A DNA stretch of 64,000 bases from Talpa occidentalis (taxonomy: Eukaryota > Chordata > Mammalia > Eulipotyphla > Talpidae), in contig NW_023603184.1 of assembly GCF_014898055.3 (NCBI RefSeq), forward strand, positions 30,544,808-30,608,807, in the 5' to 3' direction. The position numbers and the translations under genes were made by a program. A model generated the notes under the pieces. The model saw only the letters and a list, made by a program, of their open reading frames with translations, was not told where the DNA came from and did not search any database. The stretch's first letter is position 1; each line of letters opens with the position of its first letter. Shown one piece after another: positions 1 through 13,384 of the stretch.

Positions 1-1708
1 CTTAAAAACAAACAGAAAACAAATATTCTGTCTTAGTATTATATATTCTGCTCATTATTGCATGTAATATAACACAGTTGTATTGCTTAACAAAGTAAAC
101 AAAAAAGTAATTACAGAAACTTTGAAAGGTCAAGATATGAAAAATGATTTCAATAAGACTGATTCAACCATTATGATTTGTTTATATTGCCTTCCTTTTA
201 TATGCATATTTTACATAGTTTTATACTAGATTACACTGCATTTTTTTTTAGAGAGACTTTTTAAGAGCAGTTTTAAGTTTACAACAAAAACTGAGAGGGA
301 CAGAGATTTCTACATATTCTCTTCCCTTGCACATGTCCAGCCTTCCTTATTATCAACATCACCCACCAGAATAGTATATATATTTTTAACCACGGATGAG
401 CCTACATCGATGCATTATAATCACCCAAAGTCTATGGTTTATCTTAGAGTTCTCTGCTGGTGGTATACAGTTTATGGGTGTGGACATATCCATCCATCCA
501 TATCCATCCAATGAACACATATAGTGTTCATTGTCCTATAAATCTGTGCTCTGTTTGTCATTCTCCCCTCTGCTCACCTGGCAACCACTAGTTTTTTCAT
601 GGTTTTGCCTTCTTCAGAATGTCATAGAGTTGGGATCATATACTATGACATTTTCACTCAATAAGATGCATTTACTTTTATGTCTTTTAAGGCTTGATAG
701 CTCATTTCTTGTTAGTGCTGAATAGTATTCCACTGTCTGAGTATACCAGTTTATTCAGCTATTGAAGGACAGCTTGGTGGCTTCTAAGTTTTGGCAAGTA
801 TGAACAAAACTGCTATAAACACTGTGTGCAGGTTTTTGTGGAGACAAGTGTTCAACTCCTTTGTATCAACTCCACAGAGTGCTGTTGCTGAATACTACAG
901 TAAGAGTATGTCTAGTTTGGTAAGAAACCACCAAAAAGGTTTCCAAAGTGTCTCATAACCTTTTTGCATTCCTAACAACAATGAATGACAGTTTCTGTTG
1001 TTTCATAACTTGCCAGCATTTGCCACAATCAGGGTTTTGGATTTTGGTCATTCTAATAGGTGTGTAGTAGTATCTCCTTGTTTTAATATGCATTTTCTTG
1101 ATGACATATGATAGGAAGAATATTTTCACTTGCTTAATTGAAATCTGTACATCTTTGGTGCAGTGTTTGTTATGCATAGCTTTTGGTCTATGTTTTAAGT
1201 TTCAAGACCTCTTTGTATATTTTGGAAAGCAGTCCTTTCCCAGACGTGTCTTCTACAAGTATTTTCTCTTAGCATATGACTTGCATATAAATTCTTTTGA
1301 TACTGCCTTTTGCAGAGCAAAGGTTTTAATTTTGATCAAGTCCAGCTTATCAATTATTTCTCTCATGAATCATGTATTAGTGTTATCTAAAAAGGCATCA
1401 TCCGACCAAAGGTCATTTAGGTTTTCTCCTGTGTTGTCATAAAGGAATTTTACATTTTGGCTTATGAGCTATTTCAGTTAATTTTTGTGAAATATTTGTG
1501 TCTAGATTCATTGTCTTATATGTGGATGTCCAGTAGTTTCAGCACCATTCATTGAAGAAACTCTTTCCTTCATTTTACTCCTTTTGCTCCTTTGTCAAAG
1601 ATCCATTGGCAATATTTATGGGCTTTTCTTTCTGGGTTCTTTATTCTATTCCACTGATCTTTTGGCTGTTCCCTCTCCAACACCACGCCGTCTTGATTAC
1701 TGTAGCTT

Positions 1709-1966
1709 TTCTTAAAAAAAAAAAAATTTTATTTATTTATGCATACAAGAACTGGGGTACAGGCCAAAGGTGCAGGGGATGAGAGGATTCACCAGAGACA
1801 GAGTGGGGAGCAGAACAGGCAGGCTGACTGAAATATACTACTGAAGGGAGCAGTGGGCAAGACAGGAGAGATCTGCTGCACCATGTGGGGGATCCAACTC
1901 ATGCTGCAGAGGCTGCAGACAGCTTCACAGTGCTATGCTTAACCCCTTGTACCATCAGGGAGGCCC
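1709..1966 (-). mobile_element. tRNA-derived SINE (type A), nested in L1
   Basis: Minus-strand copy: poly-T tail at left, head (reverse complement of ggcctccctgatggtacaag) at right. It is flanked by a perfect 14 bp TSD, gattactgtagctt, at 1695-1708 and 1967-1980. It splits the older L1, which dates it as younger. Confidence 0.9.
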
Positions 1967-4574
1967 GATTACTGTAGCTTTATAGTAAGGCTTGAAGTCA
2001 GATAGTGTGAGTCAGTCTTCCATCTTTGTTATGCAAGATTGTATTGGTTACTCTGGCTCTTATTCTTCTCCATATAAACTTTTGTCAATACCCATATTGC
2101 AAGGTTTTGGTTGCGATTGTGTTGAACCTATAGATTATGTCAGGAAGAACTGACATATTGACAATGTCAAGTTGTCCTGTCCACAAATGTGACGTCTCTC
2201 TCCATTTATTAATTTCTTTGACTTCCTTCACCAGAGTTAATCTGTTTTCCTTATACAGACCTTATATATTTTTCATTAGGTTTTCACCTAAATGTTTCAT
2301 TTGGGGGGATGCTAATATAAGCAATGTTTTGTCTTTAATTTCAATTTCACTTGTTCAATGTTGTCTTTAATTTCAATTTCACTTGTTAATATTTGTATAT
2401 TAACCTTGTAGCTTGCAATCTTGCTGTAATCACTGGTTGGTTTAAGTGAATCAACTCAGATTTTCCTACATAGATAATCAATTTCTCTGCAAACAAAGGC
2501 AGGTTTATAGCTTCCATCCCAATATGTATACCTTTTGTTTTTCTTATTTTATTGCATTAGCAAGAACTTTCAGTGTGATGTTGAAAAGGTGTACTGAGAG
2601 GGGTCATTCATGTTTGGTACCTGATCTTAGTGGGACAACTCTTTCATTGTGGAAATTTTTCAAATATGATGTTAATCGTAGGCTTTTTTTTTTGGTGAAT
2701 ACTCTTTATCAGGTTGATAAAATTCTCCTTTAGTTGTAGTTTATTGTGATTTTAAAAATTGTGAATAGATATTGGATTTTGTCAAATGCTTTCTTTGCAT
2801 TTGGTGAAAAGACCATGCTGTCATTTTACTCCCCAGATGTGATGTAGTATACTAATTGATTTTCAAATGTTGAGCCATTCTTCCATGCCTGGAATAAATC
2901 CCACTTGGTCAAGATGTATAATAATTATTATTATTTTTGGCTTTTATTTTCTAGTATTTTATTGAGAATTTTTGTATCTATGTTCATGAAGAATATTGTT
3001 CTGTAAATTTTCTTTTTTTGTAGTGTTTTTGTCTGGTTTCATTATTTGGATAATGCTAGTCTCACAGTAAATTGGAAATATACCCTTTCCTCCTATCCTT
3101 TGAAATAGATTATAGAGAATTGGTTTCTTTCTTAAATGTCCAGCAGACTTGACCAGTGGCTATGGAACTTTCAATTTTGGAAGCTATTAATTATTGATTC
3201 CACTTCTTTAACAAATATAACCCTATTGAGATTCTCTACTTCTTCTTGTTCATTGTTCATTTTTGTCTGAGTTTTTGGCAAATTGTGTCTTTCTGGAAAT
3301 TGGTCCAATTTAACTAGGTTATCAAATTTGTGGGTGTAGTTGTTTATAGTATTTCTTTTTTTTTTTTTAATGTGCACAGGTTCTGCATTCATGTGTTTCC
3401 TTCATTTCTGAGAATAGTAACTGGTGCCCTATGACTTTTGTCTTAGTTTGCCTGAGTAGAGATTCATCAAGGTCACTGATCTTTTCAAAGAGCCAGTTTT
3501 TGGTTTTCTCTATTCATTTCTTGTTTTCAATTTACTGATTGATGGCATAGTTCTGATTTTTTTCTTTCCTTTTAATTTGTTTGTTTCTAGTTTCTTATGA
3601 TAGATACTTAGGTAATTTATTTTAGATGTCTGTCTTTGGTAATATTTACATTCAATGCTAACAGTTTTTCTCTAGTACTTTCATTGCATTCTGAAAATTT
3701 TGATAAATGTGTTTTTATTTTCATACAGTTAAAATCTTTAAAATTCTTTTTTTTTTTTTTTTGCATTTTCTTCTTTGGTTTGTGTATTACCTAGAAATAT
3801 GTTGTTTACTCTCTATGTAGTTTGGAATTTTCCAATTATCATGTTTTACTGATTCCAAGTTAATTTAGTTATGGTCTGAGAGCAGACATTGTATGTTTTC
3901 AGTGCTTTTTAATTTGTTAATGTGTGTTGTAGTATCACCCAGGATGCGGTCTATTTAGGTGAATATTTCATGTGAACAGAAGAATGTGTTTTTTTCTGTT
4001 GTTGGATAAAGATGTCTATAGATGTTCATTATATCCAATTGGTTGATGTCGTGATTGAGTTTAACTATGTCTTTACTGATTTTCTGCCTGCTGATTCTGT
4101 CTTTTTCTAATGGAGGGGGGGTATTGAGTCTCCAGTTATGAAAGTGGGTCTATATATTTCTCTTGCATTTCTATTAGGTTTTTCCTTGCATAATGCAAAA
4201 CTACACATTTGTGTTCTGTTGTTTGACATATAAGTGTTAAGAATGTTATATCTTCTTGGAGAATTGATTGCTTCATCATTGTGCAACATTCTTCTTTACG
4301 CACAATAACTTTCCTTACTTTGAAGTACGCTCTGAAAGTAATATAATTAATATAGCTACTCTTGTCTTCTTTTTACTAATGTTAGAAAGGTATATTTTAT
4401 CTATCTTTATTTTTAATCTGTGTGTGCATTAATATTTATTACAAATAATATATAATGGGTTTTGTTTTTGATCCACTCTGATAATCATTGGTGCATTTAG
4501 ATCATTGACATTCAAAGTGATTGCTAATATAGTTCAATTAATATCTACCATATTCATTATGGCCGGCGTATATA

Positions 4575-4745
4575 TTTAATTTAAAAGAAACTGCCAGAAT
4601 GTTTTCTAAAATGACTGTATTATTTGCATTCCCAGCAGACATATGTGAGAGTTCCAGTAACTCCACTAATGTGCATATGTTAGTATATCATTGTGGTTTT
4701 AATTTGCATTCCCTAAAGACTAAAGGCATTGACCATCTTTTCTTT
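4575..4745 (-). mobile_element. L1 fragment (ORF2 3' part), minus strand
   Basis: Antisense of the L1 region reading '...ccaaactgttttccaaagtgg...', followed by the typical 'atcattgtggttttaatttgcattccc' stretch. It interrupts the longer minus-strand L1. Confidence 0.6.
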
Positions 4746-4747
4746 TA

Positions 4748-4832
4748 CTTTATATATATATATAATATCTTATAATATATATATACACACACACATATAT
4801 ATACACACACGCACATACACATATACACACAC
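4748..4832. repeat. (TA)n/(CA)n microsatellite
   Basis: Alternating TA then CA dinucleotides with interruptions. Probably length-variable. Confidence 0.95.
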
Positions 4833-5499
4833 TATCTTTCAGGTTTTCTTTTTGTATACCATGTATACTAGAGTCTTTAAAAAAAAGTTCAATTTAATTG
4901 TCAATGTCTTTTAGTTGATGTGCTTAGTTATTTACATTTACTATATTTATTAATTTGGTTGGATGGGGGAACACTTTCGTTACCTGATTTCTATTTGTGA
5001 TCTTTATGATTTTGGGGAGAGAGGGTGGGAGATTCCTTTCATCTCCTTTGCCTGACTAATTTTTAAAATTAGGTCAATCTTTTTATTAAACTTTTAAAAG
5101 TATCTTATTGTAATTTACCTATTGGCCTTTGAATATATTTCTTTATTTTTACTTTTTAATGGTTTCTCTAGTAATTACGGTGTACATACCTAACTTTTCA
5201 TAGGTGGCTTCAAACTAATACTTACCACTTCAAATGTAATATTGAAATGTTATAACTTCAGAGGAATGCATATCCACCTCTCTTTAATGTTACAGGTGTC
5301 ATAGGTATTACCACTAGAGGCATTGAAACACATTGAAAGACTATATAAATGGAGAATGTTACAAATTTTGCTGTCAGTAGTTATTGTATTTTAAAAAGAA
5401 ATAGTTTATTACGTTTACCAAGATATTTACCATATTGAGCACCCTCTTTCTGTGAATAATTTTTTTAGTTTTCTTTCATGGAAAAAATCTTTATTTATC

Positions 5500-6095
5500 C
5501 TTCCTCTTATTTTATGATTGAGACATAATTCATATAACCATAAAATCCATTCCTTTATATTACATAGTTCAGTGGTGTTTTGTATATTCTCAAAGTTGTG
5601 CAACAATAATATAATCCTAGAACCCCTATTAGTAGTCTTTCCCCATTACTCTCACCCCATCCATATTATACAATATGTGATTTTTTGTGTCTGGCTTCTT
5701 TCACTTAACATGTATTCAAGTTATTTATATTGTAACATGTATGAGTACTTCATTCCTCTTTATGAATGAATATTGTTCCATTTATAGATATACCACATTT
5801 TGTTTATCCATTCATCAGCTGGTGGAACTTATTTCCTTCTACTTTTTAGCTTTTGTGAGCAATGCTTTCACGAACATTAAAGTGAAAGTTTTTGGGTGAA
5901 CGTGTGTTTTCAGTTCTCTCAAATATATACTTAGAAGTGGAATTGCTGGGTAAAAGTTAAGTCTTAGTTTTATCTTTTGGAACTTCCAGGCTAGTTTCCA
6001 AAGTGACAACCCCTGTTTACATTTTTACAGTAGTATATGAAGGATCCAATTTCTCCACATTTGCCAACACATGTTATTATCTCTCTTTTTGATTG
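5500..6095 (-). mobile_element. L1M 3' end, minus strand
   Basis: Reads as antisense of an old L1 3' region: 'tttatgattgagacataattcatataacca', then 'ccacattttgtttatccattcatcag', then 'gtggaattgctgggtaaaa', ending near 'tttgccaacacatgttattat'. Decayed and non-coding. Confidence 0.75.
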
Positions 6096-7150
6096 TGACT
6101 GGGCCTGGACCATCTCCTCAGCCACTGTGGGTCTTTCCCTAGCCAAACTGTGGTCACAGTGCTGGTCCCTGCTCCTTCTAACCCCTGGAAATCCCAAAGC
6201 CAAGTGCTATCCACTGGGGTAGAGGTCCAAACTTTTTAACACTCAGATCCCAGAATATTGGGGCAAATGACTAAAAACTTTTTTGGAACCCACAAAAATG
6301 TTCAAGTTTCCAGCATAAGTTAATGGCTTCAAAGTACGAAAAAGGTAAAACATGAGAATCTATTTAAATATCTACATGTCCACTGGTTTACTCCAACTCA
6401 ACTCTAATGTAGTTGTATATGAATGATATTTAATGTGTGCGAGAGGTGCATTTTAACGTAATGTTGGATGAGGATATCAAACATAAAATCAAAAAAACCT
6501 GGTTTCTCCCCCGGTCATCCCTCTGGGTGCGAAGCAGCCACTTCTCCACCAGAGGGCGCAACAAGCAGGCACTTAAACTCTCAGGATCCCGACCTCCCCA
6601 ATAGGGTTCCAGGCAGATCGCCCAGATTCACCTCTCATACTTTCCTCTTTTTGAGCCTTCGTTTTCTGGCCTGTAAATGGGAGAACGATACCTCCTTCAC
6701 AGAGGTAAGCCAACGGCCTACTGAAGGTCCTCAGGATTCTGAGACCACATGATCTTTCTTAAGGAGGTTGGAAGTTCCTTCTCTGTGATTTGCCTGAGAT
6801 ACCGAGGGGCTGAGAAAAGCTCAGTCATGGTGAGACTGATTTTGTTACTTTCCTACTTCTCTCAAAGGTCGAAAGCTGGGGCAGAGAGCAATGAGTGGGG
6901 GAGTGGGCGGGAGTCAAGGTATGAATGAGAATCTGCATTTTGACACAGGACTGCTCTTTTACCTCAGCCTGTCTTTGGCTGGAGTTGGGGGTGGGTAAGA
7001 TGAAAGTAGGGAGGTTTTTATCTAAGAGTTTGTCTAGGACTCAATGGTAAAGGTGTGGCAGGATTTGTTTTTTAATTAAAAAATCAAATCACTTCTAATT
7101 ATAAAATAAAAATATTCAATGTAGAAAATTGAGAAGACACAGGAAAAAGC
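6096..7150. other. 5' flank, no gene seen
   Basis: Mixed single-copy-looking DNA. It contains the CTCF-like site at 6546. No ORF with recognisable homology and no clear repeat family. Confidence 0.5.
6546..6559 (+). promoter_or_regulatory. CTCF-consensus site
   Basis: CCACCAGAGGGCGC fits every position of the CTCF core consensus CCASYAGRKGGCRS. It lies in a non-repetitive, moderately GC-rich stretch 6.8 kb upstream of INSC exon 1, with the motif on the + strand. Occupancy cannot be judged from sequence. Confidence 0.6.
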
Positions 7151-7151
7151 C

Positions 7152-7196
7152 AAAAAAAAAAAAGAAAAGAAAAGAAAGAAAGAAAGAAAAAAGAAG
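7152..7196. repeat. A-rich / (AAAG)n tract
   Basis: Poly-A followed by AAAG units, probably an old retroposon tail. Confidence 0.85.
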
Positions 7197-7364
7197 GGAG
7201 AGTTTTATTAGTCATTTCATCCTGAGAAATACTCCACTAATCATGTATTTTCTCTCTTTTATATAGTTTGCACATGTTTCTAAAATTGTAGCACACCAAA
7301 CTTACTTTAAAACCTGTCATTTTCAAACTGGACAGTTGCATGCAGAAGAATGAAATTAGGTGAC

Positions 7365-7790
7365 CATCTCACACCTCACACAAAAGTTACTCAAAATGGA
7401 TTAAAGACATGGATGTAAGACTTGAAACCGTAAAATACATCGAAGCAAACATAGGGGAAAGAACCGTGACATTAGCTTTGTGCATTTGTCTCCAGTGGCA
7501 AGAGAAACAAAAGAGAATATGGACAATCTAACTACAGACTTTTTACAAGTATCTAAAAGGACTACAGAAAGGGCTAAAGTATAAGAATGAACAAGTTATG
7601 CAAAAGAATGGTTGTATAGCCATATCAGTTTTTACTTCAAGACAATAAGCATCCTAGAGATAGTGAGGGTCATCTTCTAATATTGAAATTTTAAATTTTC
7701 TGACATGATGTAAGAATTCTAAATGTATATGTACCTAATAACACAGCCTTAAAATATGTAAAGCAGAAATCCATATTTGTAGGGGGGCAT
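7365..7790 (+). mobile_element. L1 ORF2 fragments, plus strand
   Basis: The segment near 7396 (aaaatggattaaagacatgg) and that near 7720 (aatgtatatgtacctaataa) are typical L1 ORF2 stretches. Their order is reversed relative to an intact element, so they are two pieces or a rearranged copy. Confidence 0.6.
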
Positions 7791-9360
7791 TTTGGCACAT
7801 CTTTATTATTAATGATCTCTTGATATGGAAATCGTCTACTTATGCCATTTTCTTCACTATTAGACTCTAAACATCCTGAGGTCAGAGACTAAATTGATCA
7901 TGGTGATGTACACACTTCCAGGCACAAAGCTGGCTTCCACTCACTGCTTGCTGGACTAAATTACCTCCGGCAAGAGTGTTACGAAGCAGCACATTCTTTT
8001 TTTCACTCTTAGAAGGGTCTTAGTGTCCTCCCATTTCTCCCAGCTTTCCCAATGAGGGTAAATTCTGGAGAATTTCCCTCTAGGAAGAATGGTATGTCTG
8101 AGACCAGACCTTTTAAATCTTAGGTGGGTATTAATTGCAGAGAATTTTAAGTAAATCAATTTTTTCTCTCCTATAAAGTCATAGGCTGGCATAGTTTCTG
8201 TTAGAAGTATCCTTTCTGGGCAATTGTCCATCGGTTCTCAGTAATGTATCTGGGAGTTGGCATTAAGGCTGTTTGATTATTCAAACTGTCAGAGTTTTCA
8301 TCTCCTGGTGAAACTTTTCTGGAAGCTCCCATGGCGTGGTTGTGTATGCTTGATGGCATAGCTAAAGTTCTTGCTACTATCTTTGACAGGCCCTTTGCCA
8401 AGGCTATAAATCTGGGTCTGTCAAACCATTATGGCAATTTAGAGACTTTCTGAAGAGTTCAGTGATTCTCTAGAGAGATTTAAGTGAAAAGGAGGGGGGA
8501 CCTAGGTCTTGTTTTTTCCCCGGGTTCTGTTTATTATCTGTCTGCACAGTATACCCTGCCCAACAGCGTCTCCCTCCTGAATCTGCTCTTTTCTGGATCC
8601 TGAGAAGTTAGTCCTCAGATCACATCACTTGGGTTCCCTGGTTGGGTTCTGCCAAAGAAGCCACAGGCTGTTAAGACAGAAGAGCAGAGAGAGATTATAG
8701 ACTTTCTTTCCTGCTCTGGTGCCATGGTTTTGAGATTACAGCTTCTGTTGGGCAGACTCTTCCATGGCTCCACAGCCCCTTCCGTGGAATTCTATCCAAA
8801 ATAGCTATTAATGTAGCTGTTAATGATTATTTTGCCCATTCCCCCGTGATCTCACTTCTTCATTTACCCTCAAGGCCCATCTTTCTCCCTGAATTCGGGA
8901 GCAGAAGAAACAGAGGAAATTGTAGACAATCCAGAGAGGCCAAAGTGGCTTCTAGAGCCAGGCCCTTGGCAGCCCTTCTTCCAGAAGGACACCAAAGCTG
9001 TGCCCCAGTCAGCCAGAGTCAGCCTCTGAGAATCCAGAGGACCCAGCAATGCACCGAGTCACGCCCTCAGTTGGGTACCAAGACATGACAGAAGTTGCAC
9101 TTCCTGACATGTCTACTGAGCTTGTTCTGTTGTTTTTTTTTTTTTTGACAGATGTTGTCTCTCGGTCTTTGAAAAGAGGGCCTCTGTCATAGCTCAGCAT
9201 GGATGGGCACTGTGCAGATGAGGCTGGCCAGGAAGGGGCATGACTGACTGCACAGCAGGTGCTGGCCTGACAGCTCAGTGGCCTCTTTTACCTGAGCAGA
9301 ACAGCTTTTGATTCATTGCCAGGAGACAAAAACGATGGTCCCTTCCATTGGAGAGGCTCT
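7791..9360. other. 5' flank, nothing recognised
   Basis: Only a poly-T run near 9131-9146. No supported gene or clear repeat. Confidence 0.4.
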
Positions 9361-9364
9361 CCCC

Positions 9365-9545
9365 AAAGTTCAGTGGGCATCAGAACCATCTGGAAGACTA
9401 TAAGGCCACAGCTTGCTGTAACCTAGCCCCTGTTTCTGATTTAGTGGCTCTGGGGAAATGCCTGAGAATCTGCATTTCCCATGCAATCCCATGGGTTGTG
9501 GATGCTGCAGGTCTAGGAATGACCCTGGGTTCCACCACCCTGGGG
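9365..9545 (+). mobile_element. MER5-like hAT DNA transposon remnant
   Basis: Resembles the MER5A pattern: 'catcagaaccatctggaag', 'cccctgtttctgatttagtggctctgggg', 'cctgagaatctgcattt'. Ancient non-autonomous copy. Confidence 0.55.
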
Positions 9546-12087
9546 AGCTGCATGTTTGCACACTCACTCATCTTTTTGCATCCTGTCTGAGGGTACAAGA
9601 AAAAGGGGCAGAAATCTTGGGTTCTTGTTTTCGCTAAGTGGCTCTATGGCTGTGTTTCTGAAGGTGGTTTTGGTCATGAGTCATGGAAAAATAGCTTGTT
9701 ATTTTAAATAAGACACAGAATTCATTGGGAGGATGCTTGGGAATCTCTTTGAACTCAATGAGGAGTTGAGTGTTGAAGGCTGGGAATGGATGAAGCAGCC
9801 CTTGGGGCCCTCAGCAGCTGGGGCTCACGTGCCTACTGTCCTGGGCCCAGCAATCAGGTGGTCGGTCCCCCACTCACAGACTCTGGGACCCCCATTCAAA
9901 TTCCAAAATCTGACTGACCTGCAGGAATGGGGCCTTCTTGCCCTCCCTCACTTGGCCAATTAACCACAGCTGGTGTGTGGTGCGAGACTCAGGAAAACAG
10001 GCATGGCTGTCATCCCCAACCTACCTTCCCAAGCCCAGATACCCTCAACCAAGCAGCCCTCAGTCCACGAGGGAGCTATAATGGTGATCTTGATCACGAT
10101 TTTTCTCCTCACTGGGTCTCAGTTTCCCTTTCTGTAAAATGAGGGCTTTGGATTAGAACCTTGTCACTTGAGTGTTTTTCTAGTGGACCTTCATCATAAC
10201 TGTGTGGGATTCTTGAAAAAAAGAGACCTCAGGCCCTGCGGTGTGCTGGTGAATGATCCTATCCACAAGTGGCTTTCCAAAATAAAGCAAAGTAAAACAG
10301 AACAAAATGTCATGATTTGTTAGTGTTTGCCCATTTTGTGGTATAATAAATACTCCCACCATGGCCAGTTTCAAGCCAATGACACAAAGGGACTGAATAT
10401 GGGGCTGGGAAGAGAGGTGCTCCTGGGCTCGGCTCACCACCCCCTGCTGAGTCAGAACCTCTGAGGGAGGTCTTTGGGTTTGCACTTCATTCTCCCCCTC
10501 CTCAGGTCATTCTGGTGGAAAATAATATCTCAGAAACCCTGCACTCAGAGCTTTGTACTCATTCTTTTGGCCCTTACATTCCTCCGCTCTAATTATATTA
10601 TAGGTTGTCACACTGGCTCTGGGAGTTAAGGAAAATTTTCCCTTTGGAGAACATGATAGAGCAAAGTCTGGAAGGATCCATGGGCCATTGCACAAGTGAG
10701 CCAATGGCATGTTAGCACCAGCCTGTCTGGGACTCCATGGCCAGCTCCCTCTCCCAAGCCCTCCTGTGCCTGTTCCCCTGTCACTCTGGGAGGCAGGGTG
10801 TGTCCTCATGTGCCCGTTGGAGGGATGCAGGAGGGGATTGCCAGCCCTGAGATTGCAGCAGTGGGTCCTGGGACCCATGCTCATCTCTCGTCTCTCTGCT
10901 GGCCTGGCGTTTCAGCCACCAACATCCTGACCATCTGATCTGACATCTCCATCCCTGAACTGAGAGCCTGCTTGGTCGTCAGCTATTTTTGTGCAACATC
11001 ATGATCTTGATAACCTTCTCTAAGCAGGTGGAAGACAGGGTAGAGGAGTCAACTCTTACTGGGCATGCACGGAGGCAGAGAGAGCCATGGCAGTGCCCAC
11101 CAGCACAGGTCTGGTGGGCACAGAAGGTGGGGAGATAGGGACTGGGCAAGGGAGAGTACAGCCACGGCAGGATGTAAATTCTTTCTTTAGGAATTCTTCA
11201 GAAGAAATCATTTGTGCTTAGAGACTAGGCTGCACATTTTGTTTTGAACTGACTGGATCTCTGACCTTCTCTTATTCTATAACACAGTGGTCCTCAAAGT
11301 GTGACTGCCAGACCTTTTAGAAAGGCAAGTTATTAGTTACCGTGATTTCACATTCATTTGTGGGGATTAAACCCTTTGCCAGTGTAGATGCCCCACAGGG
11401 CCAAGCTGCCTTCAGGCCACAGAGAAGACGGCCTTTAGATAGCATTGGTTATCAGAGAATTCTGGGATGCAGTAGGGGTGGAAACCACTAGACACACCAG
11501 AGATTGCTCTAGATAGACAAGCCTCCCTGGGCACTCTCTATGGGGAATTCTTTGGTGGAGGCCCAGGGTCAGCACGCTCCTCTTCTTGTTTGAAACTGTC
11601 TAGCTTAGTGTGGAAATTTCCAGCAGTAGACTTGTTCCTGAGCTTGCTAGAATCTTCTTCTATCTTCTTCAGCAGGCCTATTCCCTCATCCACCTGGGCT
11701 CTGAACTTCATTGTTTGTGCCCCATTATGGCTCTGTCCCTTCTTCTACCCAACTCCCCTTCCCACCAAAGTCTTGCCATCTCTTTGTAATATGGCTGCAT
11801 TCCACTGGAGCACACAGGCTCTGTTCTGCCAGACTTGGGATCTTGGGCCATGTCTTGTCCTGTGGGCCTTGTTCAGTCTCAGCTGGACCTCAAGCGCTCC
11901 TTGGATGAGCCCGGGCATTCCCTAGGGCTCTGAGGTCCTCCCTGCATGAAGTTTGATTATGACCCTTCAGAAGATGTACCCAACCCTCCTTCCAGTGACT
12001 TTGTAGGTTGTACTGGTCAAACTGGACTTGGAGCTGAGGCTGGGGTTGACTACTCCTTTGCCGACTGAGCTGTAAATCTGAAATCTT
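9546..12087. other. 5' flank, no gene seen
   Basis: Moderate GC, no recognisable coding exon. The piece near 11286-11320 (cagtggtcctcaaagtgtga) looks like the end of a MER5-type element. Confidence 0.4.
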
Positions 12088-12103
12088 CCCCTCATTGAGG
12101 TCT

Positions 12104-12382
12104 TTTTTTTTTTTTAAGATTTATTTATTTATGCATACAAGAACTAGGGTACAGGCCAGAGGTGCTGGATGGCAGGTGAGCAGATTCACCAGAGACAGAG
12201 TAGGGAACAGAACAGGCAGACTGACTGAAATACACTGATGAGGGGAGCAGTGGGCAAGGCAGGAGAGGTCTTCTGCGCGATGTGGGTAGCTCTCTGGCCT
12301 GCCATGGATCGAACTTGTGTGCAGTGGCTGCGGACAGCTTCATACTGCTGTGCTTAACCCCTTGCACGACCAGGGAGACCCA
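12104..12382 (-). mobile_element. tRNA-derived SINE (type A)
   Basis: Minus-strand copy with poly-T at left, flanked by a perfect 16 bp TSD, ccctcattgaggtctt, at 12088-12103 and 12383-12398. Confidence 0.9.
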
Positions 12383-12639
12383 CCCTCATTGAGGTCTTAA
12401 CTTGTCTTTTCTGAAGTGACTTGTGATGTTGGTGGAGCTACTGGGATAGGTTGTCAGGAAGGAAGAAGAACATGTAGGCAGGCTGGAGAGGACCTTCCTG
12501 ACACAGCTCTGGATCATTCCTGAGGCTTCTGCTTTGGTCAAGAAACTATTTGTGGTTGTGCCTCTGCGTGTGTGCTTGCCTGATTACTGTGTCTCCCTCT
12601 TGGCCATGTGGGTGCCCACGCATCTCGTGTAGCCATTCC

Positions 12640-12940
12640 CTTCATCTCACAAACCGTGAGATCATAGACAGTTGATTTAAACCAGCTGGTTTCCATTCTC
12701 CCTGTGTGTGTAATGGAAGTCATAATAACTTCTACAAAAGGTTACTTTGGTGGCACAACGCTCCTGAGTGCACTTCCTGCTGCTCCTGTATTAGGTTATT
12801 ATTACTAGATGCCACATACAAGTTATGTAACCTTCCCATGCTCACGTATAAACTGGGGATGATGCCAGAACCTAGTGTTGTTGTGAAGCTTAAAGAGATT
12901 GATACCCCCAAAGTACTTAGTACCAAGCAATAAATGTCAG
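12640..12940 (+). mobile_element. MIR-like SINE remnant
   Basis: Shows the MIR core and 3' pattern: 'agttatgtaaccttcccatgctcacgtataaactgggg', then '...tagtaccaagcaataaatg'. Confidence 0.6.
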
Positions 12941-13205
12941 TGACTAGGAGGCTTATGGTCTTTCTGTGTATCAGTGTGTTTGGGTAAATCTGAGTCTGTG
13001 ACTATCTCAGGCCATGTCTCTGCTCATGTGTGGGCGTACATATGTGTATGTGCGTGCCTCTGTATGGTCAGGAAGCTTCCTGTCTCTGGGTGGAATTTGC
13101 TGTTGGCCCAAGTCTGGACTCCCTGAGCCAGCCAGGGCCGATGTCGGGGATGGAATTTCCATTAAGAATTAAGCAGGACAGTGCTGGGAAGCCAGGCAGG
13201 CTGGG

Positions 13206-13220
13206 AGGGGGCGGAGGGGG
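13206..13220 (+). promoter_or_regulatory. GC box / Sp1-like G-rich site upstream of INSC exon 1
   Basis: The run gggggcggaggggg lies about 165 bp upstream of the exon 1 ATG and matches an Sp1/KLF-type GC box. No TATA box was seen nearby. It may be part of the promoter of the long isoform. The surrounding DNA is not a strong CpG island, so this is a candidate only. Confidence 0.4.
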
Positions 13221-13295
13221 ATGATGCTCAGTTCTGAACTGCCTCGGAGAAGGTCTCTACCACCTTTGTCTTGGGGTGCAGACCTTGCCAGGGCC

Positions 13296-13349
13296 ATGGC
13301 CCAGAAGGATGGGCCAGGAGAGAGGAATTGCCTGCAGGGGCCTCGATAG
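13296..13349 (+). other. upstream ORF before the INSC start
   Basis: This is a 17-codon ORF with a strong initiation context (G at -3, G at +4), from ATG at 13296 to TAG at 13347. It ends 35 bp before the INSC ATG. A second ATG at 13309, in a third frame, opens a frame that overlaps the INSC start and runs past the exon 1 donor. They would matter only if the 5' UTR of the long transcript reaches this far, which the sequence cannot show. Confidence 0.4.
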
Positions 13350-13384
13350 GGAGGCTTGGAGTTGCTGTGGCCAAGACTGGAGCC

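Larger units (their letters stand above)
241..5460 (-). mobile_element. old L1 element, minus strand, ORF2 largely present but decayed
   Basis: The + strand reads as antisense L1. The 3' UTR-like start lies near 260-330, the 3' end of ORF2 near 700-900, and the reverse-transcriptase region near 2700-2900 (reverse complement of the KAFDKIQ-type motif region). Upstream ORF2 follows to about 4560, and L1 5' or HAL1-like sequence at 4833-5460. Every frame is broken by stops, so it is inactive. It is interrupted by a SINE at 1709-1966, another L1 3' fragment at about 4575-4745 and a TA/CA repeat at 4748-4832. Confidence 0.8.
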
